Below, piece after piece: positions 6,017 to 12,707 of a stretch of DNA of 29,283 bases (the stretch's first letter is position 1; the number at the start of each line of letters is the position of its first letter). The stretch is from the NCBI GenBank assembly GCA_040879165.1, contig JBBDKV010000014.1:1-29283 (forward strand), read 5' to 3'. A program made the translations under genes and the position numbers. Source of the DNA: JBBDKV01 sp040879165. GTDB taxonomy: Bacteria; Patescibacteriota; Microgenomatia; UBA1400; PJMF01. Under the pieces are notes generated by a model that had not been told where the DNA came from, searched no databases, and worked only from the letters and a program-made list of their open reading frames with translations.

Positions 6017-7134
6017 GCTAGCAACTCCTCGATCTGTGAGAGACAAGTATTCACAACCTTGTCCATACCATTCGCAGCAACTAATCCATGGTTATGCAAA
6101 CCAATTTCGCCTAACTCTTCTTGGGATTTACCAAAGAGTCTCAAAATTGATTCCGCAATACTGTCCGGATCTTCAACATCAAAGCAGTCAAGGATAAAAC
6201 CCTCATCCTGCTTTTGTCGAAATAACGGTAGGTTTGTCGTGAGTACAGGCTTACCATACATACAAGCCTGAATCATTGCTCCTGACTCACCACCCGTGGT
6301 GCTATTGGTTAAAATTACCGCACTAGCTTGATGGAACGTTGGCTCGACATCATCCTCTGAAACGTAACCTCGAAACTCTACATTGGGCAAATCACATCCC
6401 CTCTGTAAATTTTCAAGATAGTTGGGACTGTGAGCATTGTTGCCCCCAACCACAACAAGTTTAATTTCAGGATCACATTGCCACACCTGCCTCATGGCCT
6501 CCAGAGTTGTTTCTAACTTCTTATGAGTTCCATAAATTCCGAAACTCAACAGCGTCTTTGGCAGAGCCATACTCAAGTCGATCTTAGGTTGACCAAGCAA
6601 TCCGTGAGGCACTATCTTCACATTCTTTGCCCCATACTTGATGCTCAGTACTGATTGGTACTGTGGAAGTAGGACAAAGATTAGGTCAGCGACTGTTAGC
6701 AATTTAGTTGCTAACTGAGCGCCATAAAGTGTTAATTTCCCACCTGCAAACTTAACCTTGTTCAAATCCATGCCTTCAACGAGGTTGTGTAAGGTTATGA
6801 CCACAGGATACCCCATCAGCTTCAGCAACAAGGGTGTTACTAAACCTGCTAAGTTTCCAGTAGTGTGACCAAAGGCTCCGAGAGTGATGTTAAACCAGAT
6901 GCAATCAAAACCCTTTCCTTTCACCGCCTGAATAATGCTCAGGGGAGTCAAGTGAGAGTCAAATTGCCAGACAGGCATAACTTCGTACTTATTGCTCGAC
7001 TCGCTGATATGATTAGTGCTAATATCGGCGATGATCGTGAGCTCCACATACTGCCCCAATGCTTCAGCCAAATGAAAACTGTATTCAGCAACAGGCTGCT
7101 GAGGCGTCCAATTTGTTACCATTGCGATTTTCAT
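5989..7134 (-). CDS. GT4-family (GT-B fold) glycosyltransferase
   Basis: 381 residues, ATG 7134 with AGGAG upstream. The N-terminal Rossmann domain starts MKIAMVTNWTPQQPVAEYSF; mid-domain VVITLHNLVEGMD is followed by the acceptor-to-donor linker IVPHGLLG. The C-terminal nucleotide-sugar domain has LLSFGIYGTHKKLETTLEAM, LVVVGGNNAHSPN, VEFRGYVSEDDVEPTFHQASAVILTNSTTGGESGAMIQACMYGKPVLTTN. The E-S-G-A-M-I-Q-A segment matches the EX7E donor-binding motif region of GT4 enzymes. It should transfer a sugar from a nucleotide donor to a lipid or glycan in the cytoplasm. It lies between a small flippase-like protein and a GT-C-like protein in one operon. Confidence 0.85.
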   Translation of the reverse strand: MKIAMVTNWTPQQPVAEYSFHLAEALGQYVELTIIADISTNHISESSNKYEVMPVWQFDSHLTPLSIIQAVKGKGFDCIWFNITLGAFGHTTGNLAGLVTPLLLKLMGYPVVITLHNLVEGMDLNKVKFAGGKLTLYGAQLATKLLTVADLIFVLLPQYQSVLSIKYGAKNVKIVPHGLLGQPKIDLSMALPKTLLSFGIYGTHKKLETTLEAMRQVWQCDPEIKLVVVGGNNAHSPNYLENLQRGCDLPNVEFRGYVSEDDVEPTFHQASAVILTNSTTGGESGAMIQACMYGKPVLTTNLPLFRQKQDEGFILDCFDVEDPDSIAESILRLFGKSQEELGEIGLHNHGLVAANGMDKVVNTCLSQIEELLAWKESVLST

Positions 7135-7144
7135 GTCTTATCTC

Positions 7145-7498
7145 CTAAGACTGAACAATAAACACGCCGATCAAAATCATCGCTGAACCTATCAAAAATT
7201 TCGTGAAGTTTATATCCTCCCTAAAAATAACGAAGGCTAGTATTAGTGACAACACGACTGTTGCCTCTGACATAATGACCGTACGTGTTACACCAAACTC
7301 CCTGAAAACAAACATGCGCAGAACTGCTCCGCCAAATGCTGACATAACAACGACTATGAAGAGAGGGTTGGTTAGCACTCGCAAGACATATTCGATAGTA
7401 AACTCCGGAGTACCAACTTGACGAAAAACCATGCCATACAAGATCAGGTTTACTGCTAAAAGGCTGCAAAAACCTAAGTAGATCAACCAGCTGACCAT
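7145..7498 (-). CDS. Small EamA/DMT-superfamily membrane protein (EmrE/ArnE-like)
   Basis: 117 residues from ATG 7498, AGGA 9 nt upstream; the longer frame would use TTG 7507. Four hydrophobic segments: about 4-24, 43-63, 66-88 and 94-115. The final unit has EATVVLSLILAFVIFRED followed by FTKFLIGSAMILIGVFIV, the characteristic half-EamA pattern (acidic residue near a helix, then FREx and a G-rich last helix). The size of one four-helix unit resembles EmrE multidrug transporters and the ArnE/ArnF undecaprenyl-phosphate-sugar flippase subunits. With the glycosyltransferases directly behind it (10-bp gap), a lipid-linked-sugar flippase is the best guess. It is the first gene of the operon. Confidence 0.7.
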   Translation of the reverse strand: MVSWLIYLGFCSLLAVNLILYGMVFRQVGTPEFTIEYVLRVLTNPLFIVVVMSAFGGAVLRMFVFREFGVTRTVIMSEATVVLSLILAFVIFREDINFTKFLIGSAMILIGVFIVQS

Positions 7499-7607
7499 CA
7501 GCTTCAATCCTTTCTGATTATTAAATTAACCGAACATGTTAACGAGCAATCAATCTTCTATTGTGATGCAAAACACACAGCGAAGACGATTACCAAAGTA
7601 TAAAATC

Positions 7608-7645
7608 ATTGTCAATAGTTTGAGCGCAGAGCTCAAGTTGACAAT
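7608..7645. promoter_or_regulatory. Interrupted inverted repeat upstream of glycan operon
   Basis: ATTGTCAA(TAG)TTTGAGC at 7608-7625 mirrors GCTCAA(G)TTGACAAT at 7631-7645, giving 14 matched positions with a small asymmetric loop. It lies about 110 bp before the operon's first start and contains TTGACA on the minus strand. It is probably an operator or a structured leader. The rest of the 7499-7766 spacer shows no gene. Confidence 0.5.
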
Positions 7646-7766
7646 TACGTCGTCATTATATATTAATAAGAGCACTTTTACAATTTCTATAGGTTTAGTA
7701 CTTAATCCCTCCAGGACTTAAAATTAACATTGAACAGTTAGCATACTTTTCCGAGTGCCGCAAAAA

Positions 7767-7907
7767 TTACCTGACATCAGCATCTACTTCCCTTTCAACA
7801 ATAATTACTTTTTTATCAAAATAGGTGAAGCCAAGCTGCTTTAAGTGCTCATATGTCTGGAAGACTGAGTCGAGTAGGGGTTCTAACTGAGGGACAATGG
7901 GCTCACA
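7767..7907 (-). repeat. Island repeat, copy 3
   Basis: Near-identical to copy 1 across about 95 bp: minus strand CEPIVPQLEPLLDSV then FQTYEHLKQLGFTYFDKKV, stop TAA at 7767-7769. It diverges only in the last 12 codons. Such identity over 5 kb of separation points to recent duplication or gene conversion. The plus-strand boundary is GGGCTCACA. Confidence 0.85.
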
Positions 7908-7944
7908 TATAAAAAAAGATGGATAAATCCATCTTTTTTTATAT
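7907..7944. terminator. 17-bp perfect A/T-flanked hairpin next to repeat copy 3
   Basis: ATATAAAAAAAGATGGA, loop TAAA, then the exact complement through TTTTTTTATAT. Every base of the 17-bp arms pairs. It abuts the repeat boundary as at copies 1 and 2, and could terminate in either direction. Confidence 0.75.
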
Positions 7945-8055
7945 GTACTCTTCGACTGGAAACAAAGCTTTGGTTCGCGCACTTCGAGTGAGCAAAGCGA
8001 ACCCGAGAAGTACTCTTGGAGTGATTCCCCGTGGGGTCACACCACTCAAAAAACT
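7945..8055 (+). repeat. Structured tail element C (post-hairpin, 8.0 kb)
   Basis: It contains AAGCTTTGGTTCGCGC (7966-7981), matching AAGCTCTGGTTCGCGC downstream of tRNA-Lys. GGTTCGC pairs with GCGAACC around a CACT-TCG-AGTG hairpin. GCTTTG and CAAAGC could pair in a crossing, pseudoknot-like way. The end folds as GTGA-(TT)-CCCC-GT-GGGG-TCAC and finishes GGGGTCACA (8033-8041). It is the third member of the family with elements A and B. Confidence 0.5.
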
Positions 8056-8115
8056 CCATGTCTGAATCTTTTTTCATTTATTTCTGATTAAATTCCCTAC
8101 TTGATTAACTTCACT

Positions 8116-8158
8116 GGCACGATATGTGGCACGATTATGGCACGATTTATGGTATACT
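8116..8158 (+). promoter_or_regulatory. Fic gene 1 promoter with three phased GGCACGAT repeats
   Basis: GGCACGAT occurs exactly at 8116-8123, 8128-8135 and 8139-8146, one helical turn apart (12 and 11 bp). TATACT follows at 8153-8158, six bases before the ATG at 8165. The repeats occupy the -20 to -50 zone where a cooperative repressor would block RNA polymerase. The Fic protein has its own winged-helix end, so autoregulation is plausible. Confidence 0.65.
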
Positions 8159-8164
8159 TATCAC

Positions 8165-9229
8165 ATGTTCAAACCTTCGTTTGCCATTACACCAAAAATG
8201 AATACTCAAATTGCTCAAATTGAGCAACTTAAAACGCTTGTAGATCAGGCAATCATTTTACCTGAACTTGAAGTGCAACTGCGCTTTCGAGCTACTGTTG
8301 AAACAGTTCATAGCTCTACTTCGATTGAAGGTAATCCCCTCAATGAGCAACAGGTTCAGAAATTATTGCAGGGAAAAACAATCATTGCTCCAGATTATGC
8401 CATTATAGAAATACTTAACTACAAGCGAGCTTTAGATTGGGTAAGTAAAAAAGTAGATCAAAAAAACCAACAACCAATCACAGGATCAGATGTATTGGCT
8501 CTGCATCAGATCGTGACTGACACGTTGCTTCCCAAAGAAAAATCTGGTCACTGGCGTCCCGGCGATGTGTTTGTAGTTGACGAAGTGGATGGCAAAGAAA
8601 TTATTCAATTTACCGGACCTGAATCAAAACTAGTGCCCAAACTTGTGAACAGTTTTCTAAAATGGATTTCTTCCCAACAAGACTCACACCTTCATCCCGT
8701 ATTGCTGGCTGGATTAATTCATTATATTTTTGTCTCAATTCATCCATTCTCCGATGGAAACGGCAGAACCACTCGATTGTTAACCTATTATTATCTTAAG
8801 TTATGGGGATATGATTTTCGTGGTTCTTTGTCTCTTGATTCATTTTATCTGCAGCACCGACTGGAGTATTACCAAGCTCTCAGTAGGGGAGAAACTTTTG
8901 ATGAACGTATGACGGCTGATATAACTCCATTTTTAGAATTTTTCGTAGATGGCTTCCTTGAAATTGCTGCTGAAGTAAGTAAGTATATTCAGATTGGTAA
9001 AATTACTGATCAAAATAGCAAGCCTGTCAGATTAAATGCAGAAGAGCTCCATATTCTTGATTTTATATATCAATTTGGCTCAATTTCAGTTACCGAAGCT
9101 ACTGACATTCTTTCCTTACCCAAAAGAACAACTCAAAGACGATTGATGGAGCTGGTTGATAAAAAAATCCTGAGCATAACAGATAAGGGACCGTCAACCA
9201 GGTATGTTTTAAATACAACCAAAAAGTAA
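8165..9229 (+). CDS. Fic family protein 1 with inhibitory motif and C-terminal winged HTH
   Basis: 354 residues from ATG 8165, chosen because TATACT lies 6 nt upstream; an upstream in-frame ATG (8126) falls inside the operator. The N-terminal helix carries SSTSIEGNP, the (S/T)xxxE(G/N) inhibitory motif of class II Fic enzymes. The core has HPFSDGNGRTTR (about residues 197-208) with catalytic histidine and phosphate-binding DGNGR. The C-terminus (LHILDFIYQFGSISVTEA, LPKRTTQRRLMELVDKKIL) is a winged helix. The family usually AMPylates proteins at Ser, Thr or Tyr; chromosomal forms act as toxins or regulators. It is the only gene between repeat copies 3 and 4. A paralogue-like Fic gene lies at 11422-12486. 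Confidence 0.95.
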   Translation: MFKPSFAITPKMNTQIAQIEQLKTLVDQAIILPELEVQLRFRATVETVHSSTSIEGNPLNEQQVQKLLQGKTIIAPDYAIIEILNYKRALDWVSKKVDQKNQQPITGSDVLALHQIVTDTLLPKEKSGHWRPGDVFVVDEVDGKEIIQFTGPESKLVPKLVNSFLKWISSQQDSHLHPVLLAGLIHYIFVSIHPFSDGNGRTTRLLTYYYLKLWGYDFRGSLSLDSFYLQHRLEYYQALSRGETFDERMTADITPFLEFFVDGFLEIAAEVSKYIQIGKITDQNSKPVRLNAEELHILDFIYQFGSISVTEATDILSLPKRTTQRRLMELVDKKILSITDKGPSTRYVLNTTKK

Positions 9230-9262
9230 GTGAGCTTATTTTAGTAGTTCATAACACACTCT

Positions 9263-9284
9263 GCCGTTTCTGTCACATAACGGC
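9263..9284 (+). terminator. Short hairpin downstream of Fic gene 1
   Basis: GCCGTT pairs with AACGGC across a 10-nt loop, 33 bp after the Fic stop. No strong T-run follows, so it is a weak terminator candidate at best. Confidence 0.3.
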
Positions 9285-9301
9285 TCGCGCAAGACTACGT
9301 C

Positions 9302-9423
9302 TCTACATTTTCAATACTAGTTACTTTTCTATCAAAATAGGTGAATCCCAGTTGCTTTAAGCGCTCATACGACTTGAAAACTGAGTCGAGCAGGGGTTTT
9401 AACTGAGGGACAAAGGGCTCACA
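9302..9423 (-). repeat. Island repeat, copy 4 (diverged)
   Basis: Minus strand reads CEPFVPQLKPLLDSV, FKSYERLKQLGFTYFDRKVT in the same frame with no stop. Against copy 1 about five of eleven changed codons are synonymous, more than random drift would give. The A/T hairpin seen beside the other copies is absent. It shares the copy-2 variants. Confidence 0.8.
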
Positions 9424-9501
9424 GCACCTAAAATTTTAATCTGCTTTACATTAACTTGCGAGTTCTTTATATTGTAATTGTTACTATTTGAGTTAATTAA
9501 T

Positions 9502-9693
9502 ATGAAAAATAAAAAAGTTGGTATAGTTATTGTAGGCATGATGGCAGGTGTACTTATAACGATACTTGGAATTGTTAAATTTGTGAACCCAGATCCAGGT
9601 GATAATAAGGAATTGCTATTTGGTGTTATATACTTATTAAGTGGCTTAACACTTGTAGGTACGAACATTCATAGATTAGTGGTAAAAAAATAA
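9502..9693 (+). CDS. Tiny two-helix membrane protein
   Basis: 63 residues from ATG 9502; the frame could also open at 9478. Two hydrophobic stretches, KVGIVIVGMMAGVLITILGI and LLFGVIYLLSGLTLVGT, are separated by an acidic loop FVNPDPGDNKE, with a basic end HRLVVKK. No family is recognised. It follows repeat copy 4 closely. Small two-helix proteins in accessory islands can be toxins, immunity proteins or subunits, and nothing here distinguishes these. Confidence 0.5.
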   Translation: MKNKKVGIVIVGMMAGVLITILGIVKFVNPDPGDNKELLFGVIYLLSGLTLVGTNIHRLVVKK

Positions 9694-9793
9694 GCATTAG
9701 AAATGTAATCTGAGAATCTTACAAAATTTGCTTTAGCGAATTTCAATTTGTTTGAGTAATTTGTAAATATTTGAAAGATTAAAATAGAGTTCC

Positions 9794-9848
9794 ACTTGAG
9801 AGACACGGAGCTCACGGCACCAAAAAATGATCCATGCATGGATTTTTT
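9794..9848. repeat. Degenerate repeat edge plus hairpin
   Basis: ACTTGAGAGACACGGAGCTCAC resembles the repeat's plus-strand edge (ACTGAGGGACAATGGGCTCAC). As at the true copies it is followed by an A/T-flanked palindrome: AAAAAA, ATCCATGCATGGAT (9830-9843), TTTTT. The repeat body upstream is not recognisable. This is probably an eroded sixth copy. Confidence 0.45.
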
Positions 9849-9956
9849 ATATCAATTATACTATTAGGCACTTAAATTGAGTACTATCGCGGGAAACGAA
9901 ATGACGTGATTCTAATAGAGCCTGCGTCAACTCAGAATCAAAGCCGAGCTTATACT

Positions 9957-10184
9957 TTAAATAAACCAACCAAAAGTTATTTTTTCAAAAAAAGTAGTAG
10001 ACTCCATGCAAGAATCAAAGATTCTTGCTTCCTCTTGTATTTTTAGTTCATCCCTGGATTCATATGGTTTGTTTGTCTCAAAAGCGCATTTTTTCGTTAC
10101 AACAAAACTAGCCCCCATATCTCTTAGGGCTGTCAAGGAAAAAAGTAAAAACGAAACCATCACAAGAATAAAAAAGTAGCGCAT
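9957..10184 (-). CDS. Small single-helix membrane or exported protein
   Basis: 75 residues. One N-terminal hydrophobic helix (YFFILVMVSFLLFSLTAL) precedes a charged domain with two cysteines (KKCAFETNKPYESRDELKIQEE, FDSCMESTTF). The helix could be an uncleaved signal anchor, and the cysteines could form a disulfide outside the membrane. No family is recognised. It is isolated from other minus-strand genes and faces the Nudix gene across about 130 bp. Confidence 0.45.
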   Translation of the reverse strand: MRYFFILVMVSFLLFSLTALRDMGASFVVTKKCAFETNKPYESRDELKIQEEARIFDSCMESTTFFEKITFGWFI

Positions 10185-10216
10185 GTTATGTATTCTAATA
10201 CCAAAAATTGTTTTGT

Positions 10217-10252
10217 AAACTTTCCACCCTTCTTGGGGGGGGTGGCAAGTTT
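10217..10252. promoter_or_regulatory. Long inverted repeat in divergent spacer
   Basis: AAACTTTCCACCC (10217-10229) pairs with GGGTGGCAAGTTT (10240-10252), 12 of 13 positions, around a G-rich loop. It lies between the divergent small membrane gene and the Nudix gene, so it could be an operator for either. There is no T-run on either strand. Confidence 0.45.
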
Positions 10253-10297
10253 CACTTATAGTCTACTACTTACGACAGATAACATACCGCCCAAAAT

Positions 10298-10305
10298 GAT
10301 AGAAT
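10298..10305 (+). promoter_or_regulatory. Extended -10 of Nudix gene
   Basis: TG at 10297-10298, then A and TAGAAT at 10300-10305, form an extended -10 nine bases before the ATG at 10315. A leaderless transcript is predicted. Confidence 0.55.
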
Positions 10306-10314
10306 GCTTACTAT

Positions 10315-10857
10315 ATGACTAGGTCATCCAATTGGGTACAAAAATCACGAAAAACTCTCTACAGCAGTCCATACCTTAATATATACGAGGATGTAATTGA
10401 ACTCCCTAATGGAAAAATAATTTCTGATTATACAGTTGTGGAAAAGCCATCAATAGTATTGCTAGTTGCTAAAGATGAAAAGCATAATATTCTTTTTTTG
10501 AATGAATACAAGTATGCAGCTGGGAAATACCTATGGGGACTTCCAGCAGGCCATATTAAACAAAACGAAGTGCCTCTGAATGCCGCTAAGAGAGAATTAC
10601 TGGAAGAAACGGGATACACTGGTATATTTACTATACAAGGCGTACTGAAAGAGTATCCAACTAAGGACTTACACACCGTTCACGTTATAGAAGTGTCTGA
10701 TCTAGAAAAGAAGAGAGGTCTAACTCATGAAGACACAGAGTCTATAACCGAATCAAACTTTTTTTCTAAAGAAGAAGTTTTAGAAAAAATATCTGAAGGA
10801 ACAATCCTTTCATCCACAACTATTTCGGCACTTGTTCTGACAAATTTCTTTCATTGA
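10315..10857 (+). CDS. NUDIX hydrolase, ADP-ribose pyrophosphatase-like
   Basis: 180 residues. The Nudix box is complete (about residues 79-101): G-x5-E-x7-RELLEETGY, from GHIKQNEV to REL. Upstream, LYSSPYLNIYEDVIELPNGK and LNEYKYAAGKYLWGLPAGHI match the ADP-ribose/NDP-sugar pyrophosphatase subgroup, where the beta-strand before the box supplies nucleotide contacts. It should hydrolyse a nucleoside-diphosphate-linked compound using Mg2+. The island context next to two Fic proteins makes an adenylate- or ADP-ribose-related clean-up role conceivable, but that is speculation. The last 38 bp overlap the end of the convergent fragment at 10820. Confidence 0.9.
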   Translation: MTRSSNWVQKSRKTLYSSPYLNIYEDVIELPNGKIISDYTVVEKPSIVLLVAKDEKHNILFLNEYKYAAGKYLWGLPAGHIKQNEVPLNAAKRELLEETGYTGIFTIQGVLKEYPTKDLHTVHVIEVSDLEKKRGLTHEDTESITESNFFSKEEVLEKISEGTILSSTTISALVLTNFFH

Positions 10858-10966
10858 AATAAGATTCAGCCTCTAAATATTCTTCTGGAGTTTCAACATT
10901 ACAATAAACTCTTTTTTTTGCAATGTAAGCATGAAGTTGACCCGCATCAGTGAGCGAATCAATCAT
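10820..10966 (-). pseudogene. Possible C-terminal remnant of a MobA-like nucleotidyltransferase
   Basis: An open frame of 48 residues from ATG 10966. The segment KRVYCNVETPEEYLEAESYF resembles the NINTPEDLEEAE tail typical of MobA/NTP_transf_3 nucleotidyltransferases. Nothing of the N-terminal GxSxRMG-type nucleotide-binding loop is present. It follows the 113-aa membrane-protein gene with a GAGGAG at its end, so it may still be translated. Gene decay is the simplest explanation; the family assignment is tentative. Confidence 0.35.
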
Positions 10967-10976
10967 TAACAAGCAG

Positions 10977-11318
10977 CTATTTCTCCTCGCAAAAATAAAT
11001 ATCATTAAACTCTTTCATACACTCAACATAAGGGGTATTGAAAAGAAAAAACGTATCATAAATTGTGGCATACAGCCAAAATATTGGCCAAAGCACAACT
11101 AGTGTAGAGAATACAATCAGAATATAATCACGATTTTGTATTGAATTCTTCATGACCATCAAAAAAAGAATAAGGATTACTGATATTAAAAATACGTCAA
11201 TAATTGAGTTAACACCAGAAAAAATAGTAAAAGAATAATACACTCCTGAAAAATACGTAAGATACCAGAATGTGGTCACTAAAAAAAATAGTTTGTTTAT
11301 TATGTCAATATTTTTCAT
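10977..11318 (-). CDS. Small multi-pass membrane protein, function unknown
   Basis: 113 residues from ATG 11318. Three hydrophobic regions: about 8-35 (LFFLVTTFWYLTYFSGVYYSF), 38-57 (IIDVFLISVILILFLMVM) and 67-90 (ILIVFSTLVVLWPIFWLY), with a polar C-terminus holding two cysteines. Composition is strongly AT-driven (many Ile, Phe, Tyr). No family motif is recognised. It is followed directly by the MobA-like fragment. Downstream of Fic gene 2 on the same strand, it may lie on the same transcript. Confidence 0.5.
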   Translation of the reverse strand: MKNIDIINKLFFLVTTFWYLTYFSGVYYSFTIFSGVNSIIDVFLISVILILFLMVMKNSIQNRDYILIVFSTLVVLWPIFWLYATIYDTFFLFNTPYVECMKEFNDIYFCEEK

Positions 11319-11421
11319 ATCGCAATACTATTCAAAACAACTAATAAAATATAACGAACAAGATCAAGCTTATCAGTTTTTTTTATTTTCATGCTCGTGA
11401 CCTGAGATTCCAACAACTGTC

Positions 11422-12486
11422 TTATTTTACTACCACATAGTGAATACTCGACCCCTCACCAATCCGCTGAACCTTCTTCATATGCAGTAATTTGTTAATC
11501 ACCTGGTTCACCGTTGGTCGAGCCACAAGGGCGTGGTCAGCAATCTCTTTGGGGGTTGCTTCACCGACTGTGTGCAAATACTGCCAAACTGCTAATTGTT
11601 TTGGTGAGAGTAGTAACTCAATATTTTCTTCTGTAGTTAACTGCACTGCTCTTTGTGCTTGCTCAAGCACTATCCCTAAAAAAAAGTCCAACCATGGCAC
11701 CAGATCTTGCTCGCTAGTGCAAAATGTTTTTTGGCTGGTTCTCAGCGCCATGTAGTAGTCAGGTTTTTGCTCCTCGATTAGTTTCTCATGCGAGACATAG
11801 GGCATAAAACCATACCCCTCTTGTAGAAGCAATACGTTGGTCAATATTCGTGACAGCCTACCATTGCCATCTTCAAATGGGTGGATATTGAGAAATTCAA
11901 CAATAAAATTGCCCACAGTCAGGAGTGGATGATGTGTTTTCTCACTGAGTGATGTGTGCGTCCAGTTGACAAGTTCGCTCATTTCCTTAGGCGTTAAGTA
12001 AGCGCGAGTTGTTTCAAAAAGCATACCCAGATTTTTACCGCCTGCACCAACCATTTGTACTTGATTTTCTTTACTTTTGTACTTTCCTCTATGTACTGAG
12101 TCCTTTTCAACGTACTTTAATAATTCCTGGTGAAAGTGCAAAATAGTGCTTTCGCTCACGGACAAATTTTCCCATGCAGCAAACACATTTTCTAGTAACT
12201 CAAAGTACCCGCGCACTTCTTGCTCGTCACGATCAGCAAATTTTTCTATGGCAATGCCGCGCATCAATTTTTCTACGTCTTCATCAGAAAGATTAGATCC
12301 CTCAATTCGAGTGGAGGCACCGGTTGATGTGATAAGCACAGATCGTTTCAGCCTACTTAAAAATTGAGGACTCAAGTTGGTCCCAGCACTCCAACGTCCT
12401 TTGAGCTCTTCGATTTGAGCGATTGTTGTCCAAATTCTGCTCGGAATGTCGTCAAGTCTGTTGGAAAAGTGGGTTGTATTTGACAT
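11422..12486 (-). CDS. Fic family protein 2 with inhibitory motif and C-terminal winged HTH
   Basis: 354 residues. TSTGASTRIEGSNLSDEDV (about residues 53-71) contains the class II (S/T)xxxE(G/N) inhibitory helix motif. HPFEDGNGRLSR (about residues 201-212) is the canonical Fic active site. The C-terminus (LLSPKQLAVWQYLHTVGEA, ARPTVNQVINKLLHMKKVQ) is a winged HTH. Its size and architecture equal those of Fic 1 but the sequences are well diverged, so they are separate lineages, not a recent duplication. Its promoter is an almost ideal consensus with phased repeats. The likely role is self-inhibited AMP transfer to a cellular target, with self-regulation through the HTH. Confidence 0.95.
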   Translation of the reverse strand: MSNTTHFSNRLDDIPSRIWTTIAQIEELKGRWSAGTNLSPQFLSRLKRSVLITSTGASTRIEGSNLSDEDVEKLMRGIAIEKFADRDEQEVRGYFELLENVFAAWENLSVSESTILHFHQELLKYVEKDSVHRGKYKSKENQVQMVGAGGKNLGMLFETTRAYLTPKEMSELVNWTHTSLSEKTHHPLLTVGNFIVEFLNIHPFEDGNGRLSRILTNVLLLQEGYGFMPYVSHEKLIEEQKPDYYMALRTSQKTFCTSEQDLVPWLDFFLGIVLEQAQRAVQLTTEENIELLLSPKQLAVWQYLHTVGEATPKEIADHALVARPTVNQVINKLLHMKKVQRIGEGSSIHYVVVK

Positions 12487-12522
12487 ATATAAGATTATAT
12501 AAGGTTATATAAAGTATGTCAA
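12486..12522 (-). promoter_or_regulatory. Consensus promoter of Fic gene 2 with three TATATAAG repeats
   Basis: On the minus strand TTGACA (12522-12517), exactly 17 bp, TATAAT (12499-12494), then 7 nt to the ATG at 12486. On the plus strand TATATAAG recurs at 12486, 12496 and 12506 with a 10-bp period, covering the -10 and start site. This is the strongest promoter in the window and probably needs a repressor. Confidence 0.8.
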
Positions 12523-12557
12523 CTTATTATGCTCCACAAAAAGTATACCTAACTGCT

Positions 12558-12573
12558 AAACTTTATAAAGTTT
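12558..12573. promoter_or_regulatory. Perfect 16-bp palindrome
   Basis: AAACTTTATAAAGTTT is fully self-complementary, and a half-site GTTATAAAGTT follows at 12581-12591. It is located between the divergent Fic 2 and DUF6922 genes, upstream of both promoters. It is a candidate operator. Confidence 0.5.
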
Positions 12574-12707
12574 CACCATAGTTATAAAGTTACATCCAGC
12601 ACCCCAGGAGTGAGCCAGACATAGAGGGCCCTCATTTCCTAACTCTCAGAATCTAAACATGCTTTCCCGAATAGTAAAGCAGAGCACTTTTTAGTATAAT
12701 TAATACC

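Noticed and set aside
7883..8077. Minus-strand frame of 64 codons across the hairpin and element C
   Set aside because: It crosses a 17-bp perfect hairpin and the structured tail; its final SPLSLS is the repeat read in a second frame.
2890..11404. Enrichment of the hexamer GGTCAC in the island
   Set aside because: Six-base matches are expected about this often by chance; only the 9-mer GGGGTCACA clustering was kept.
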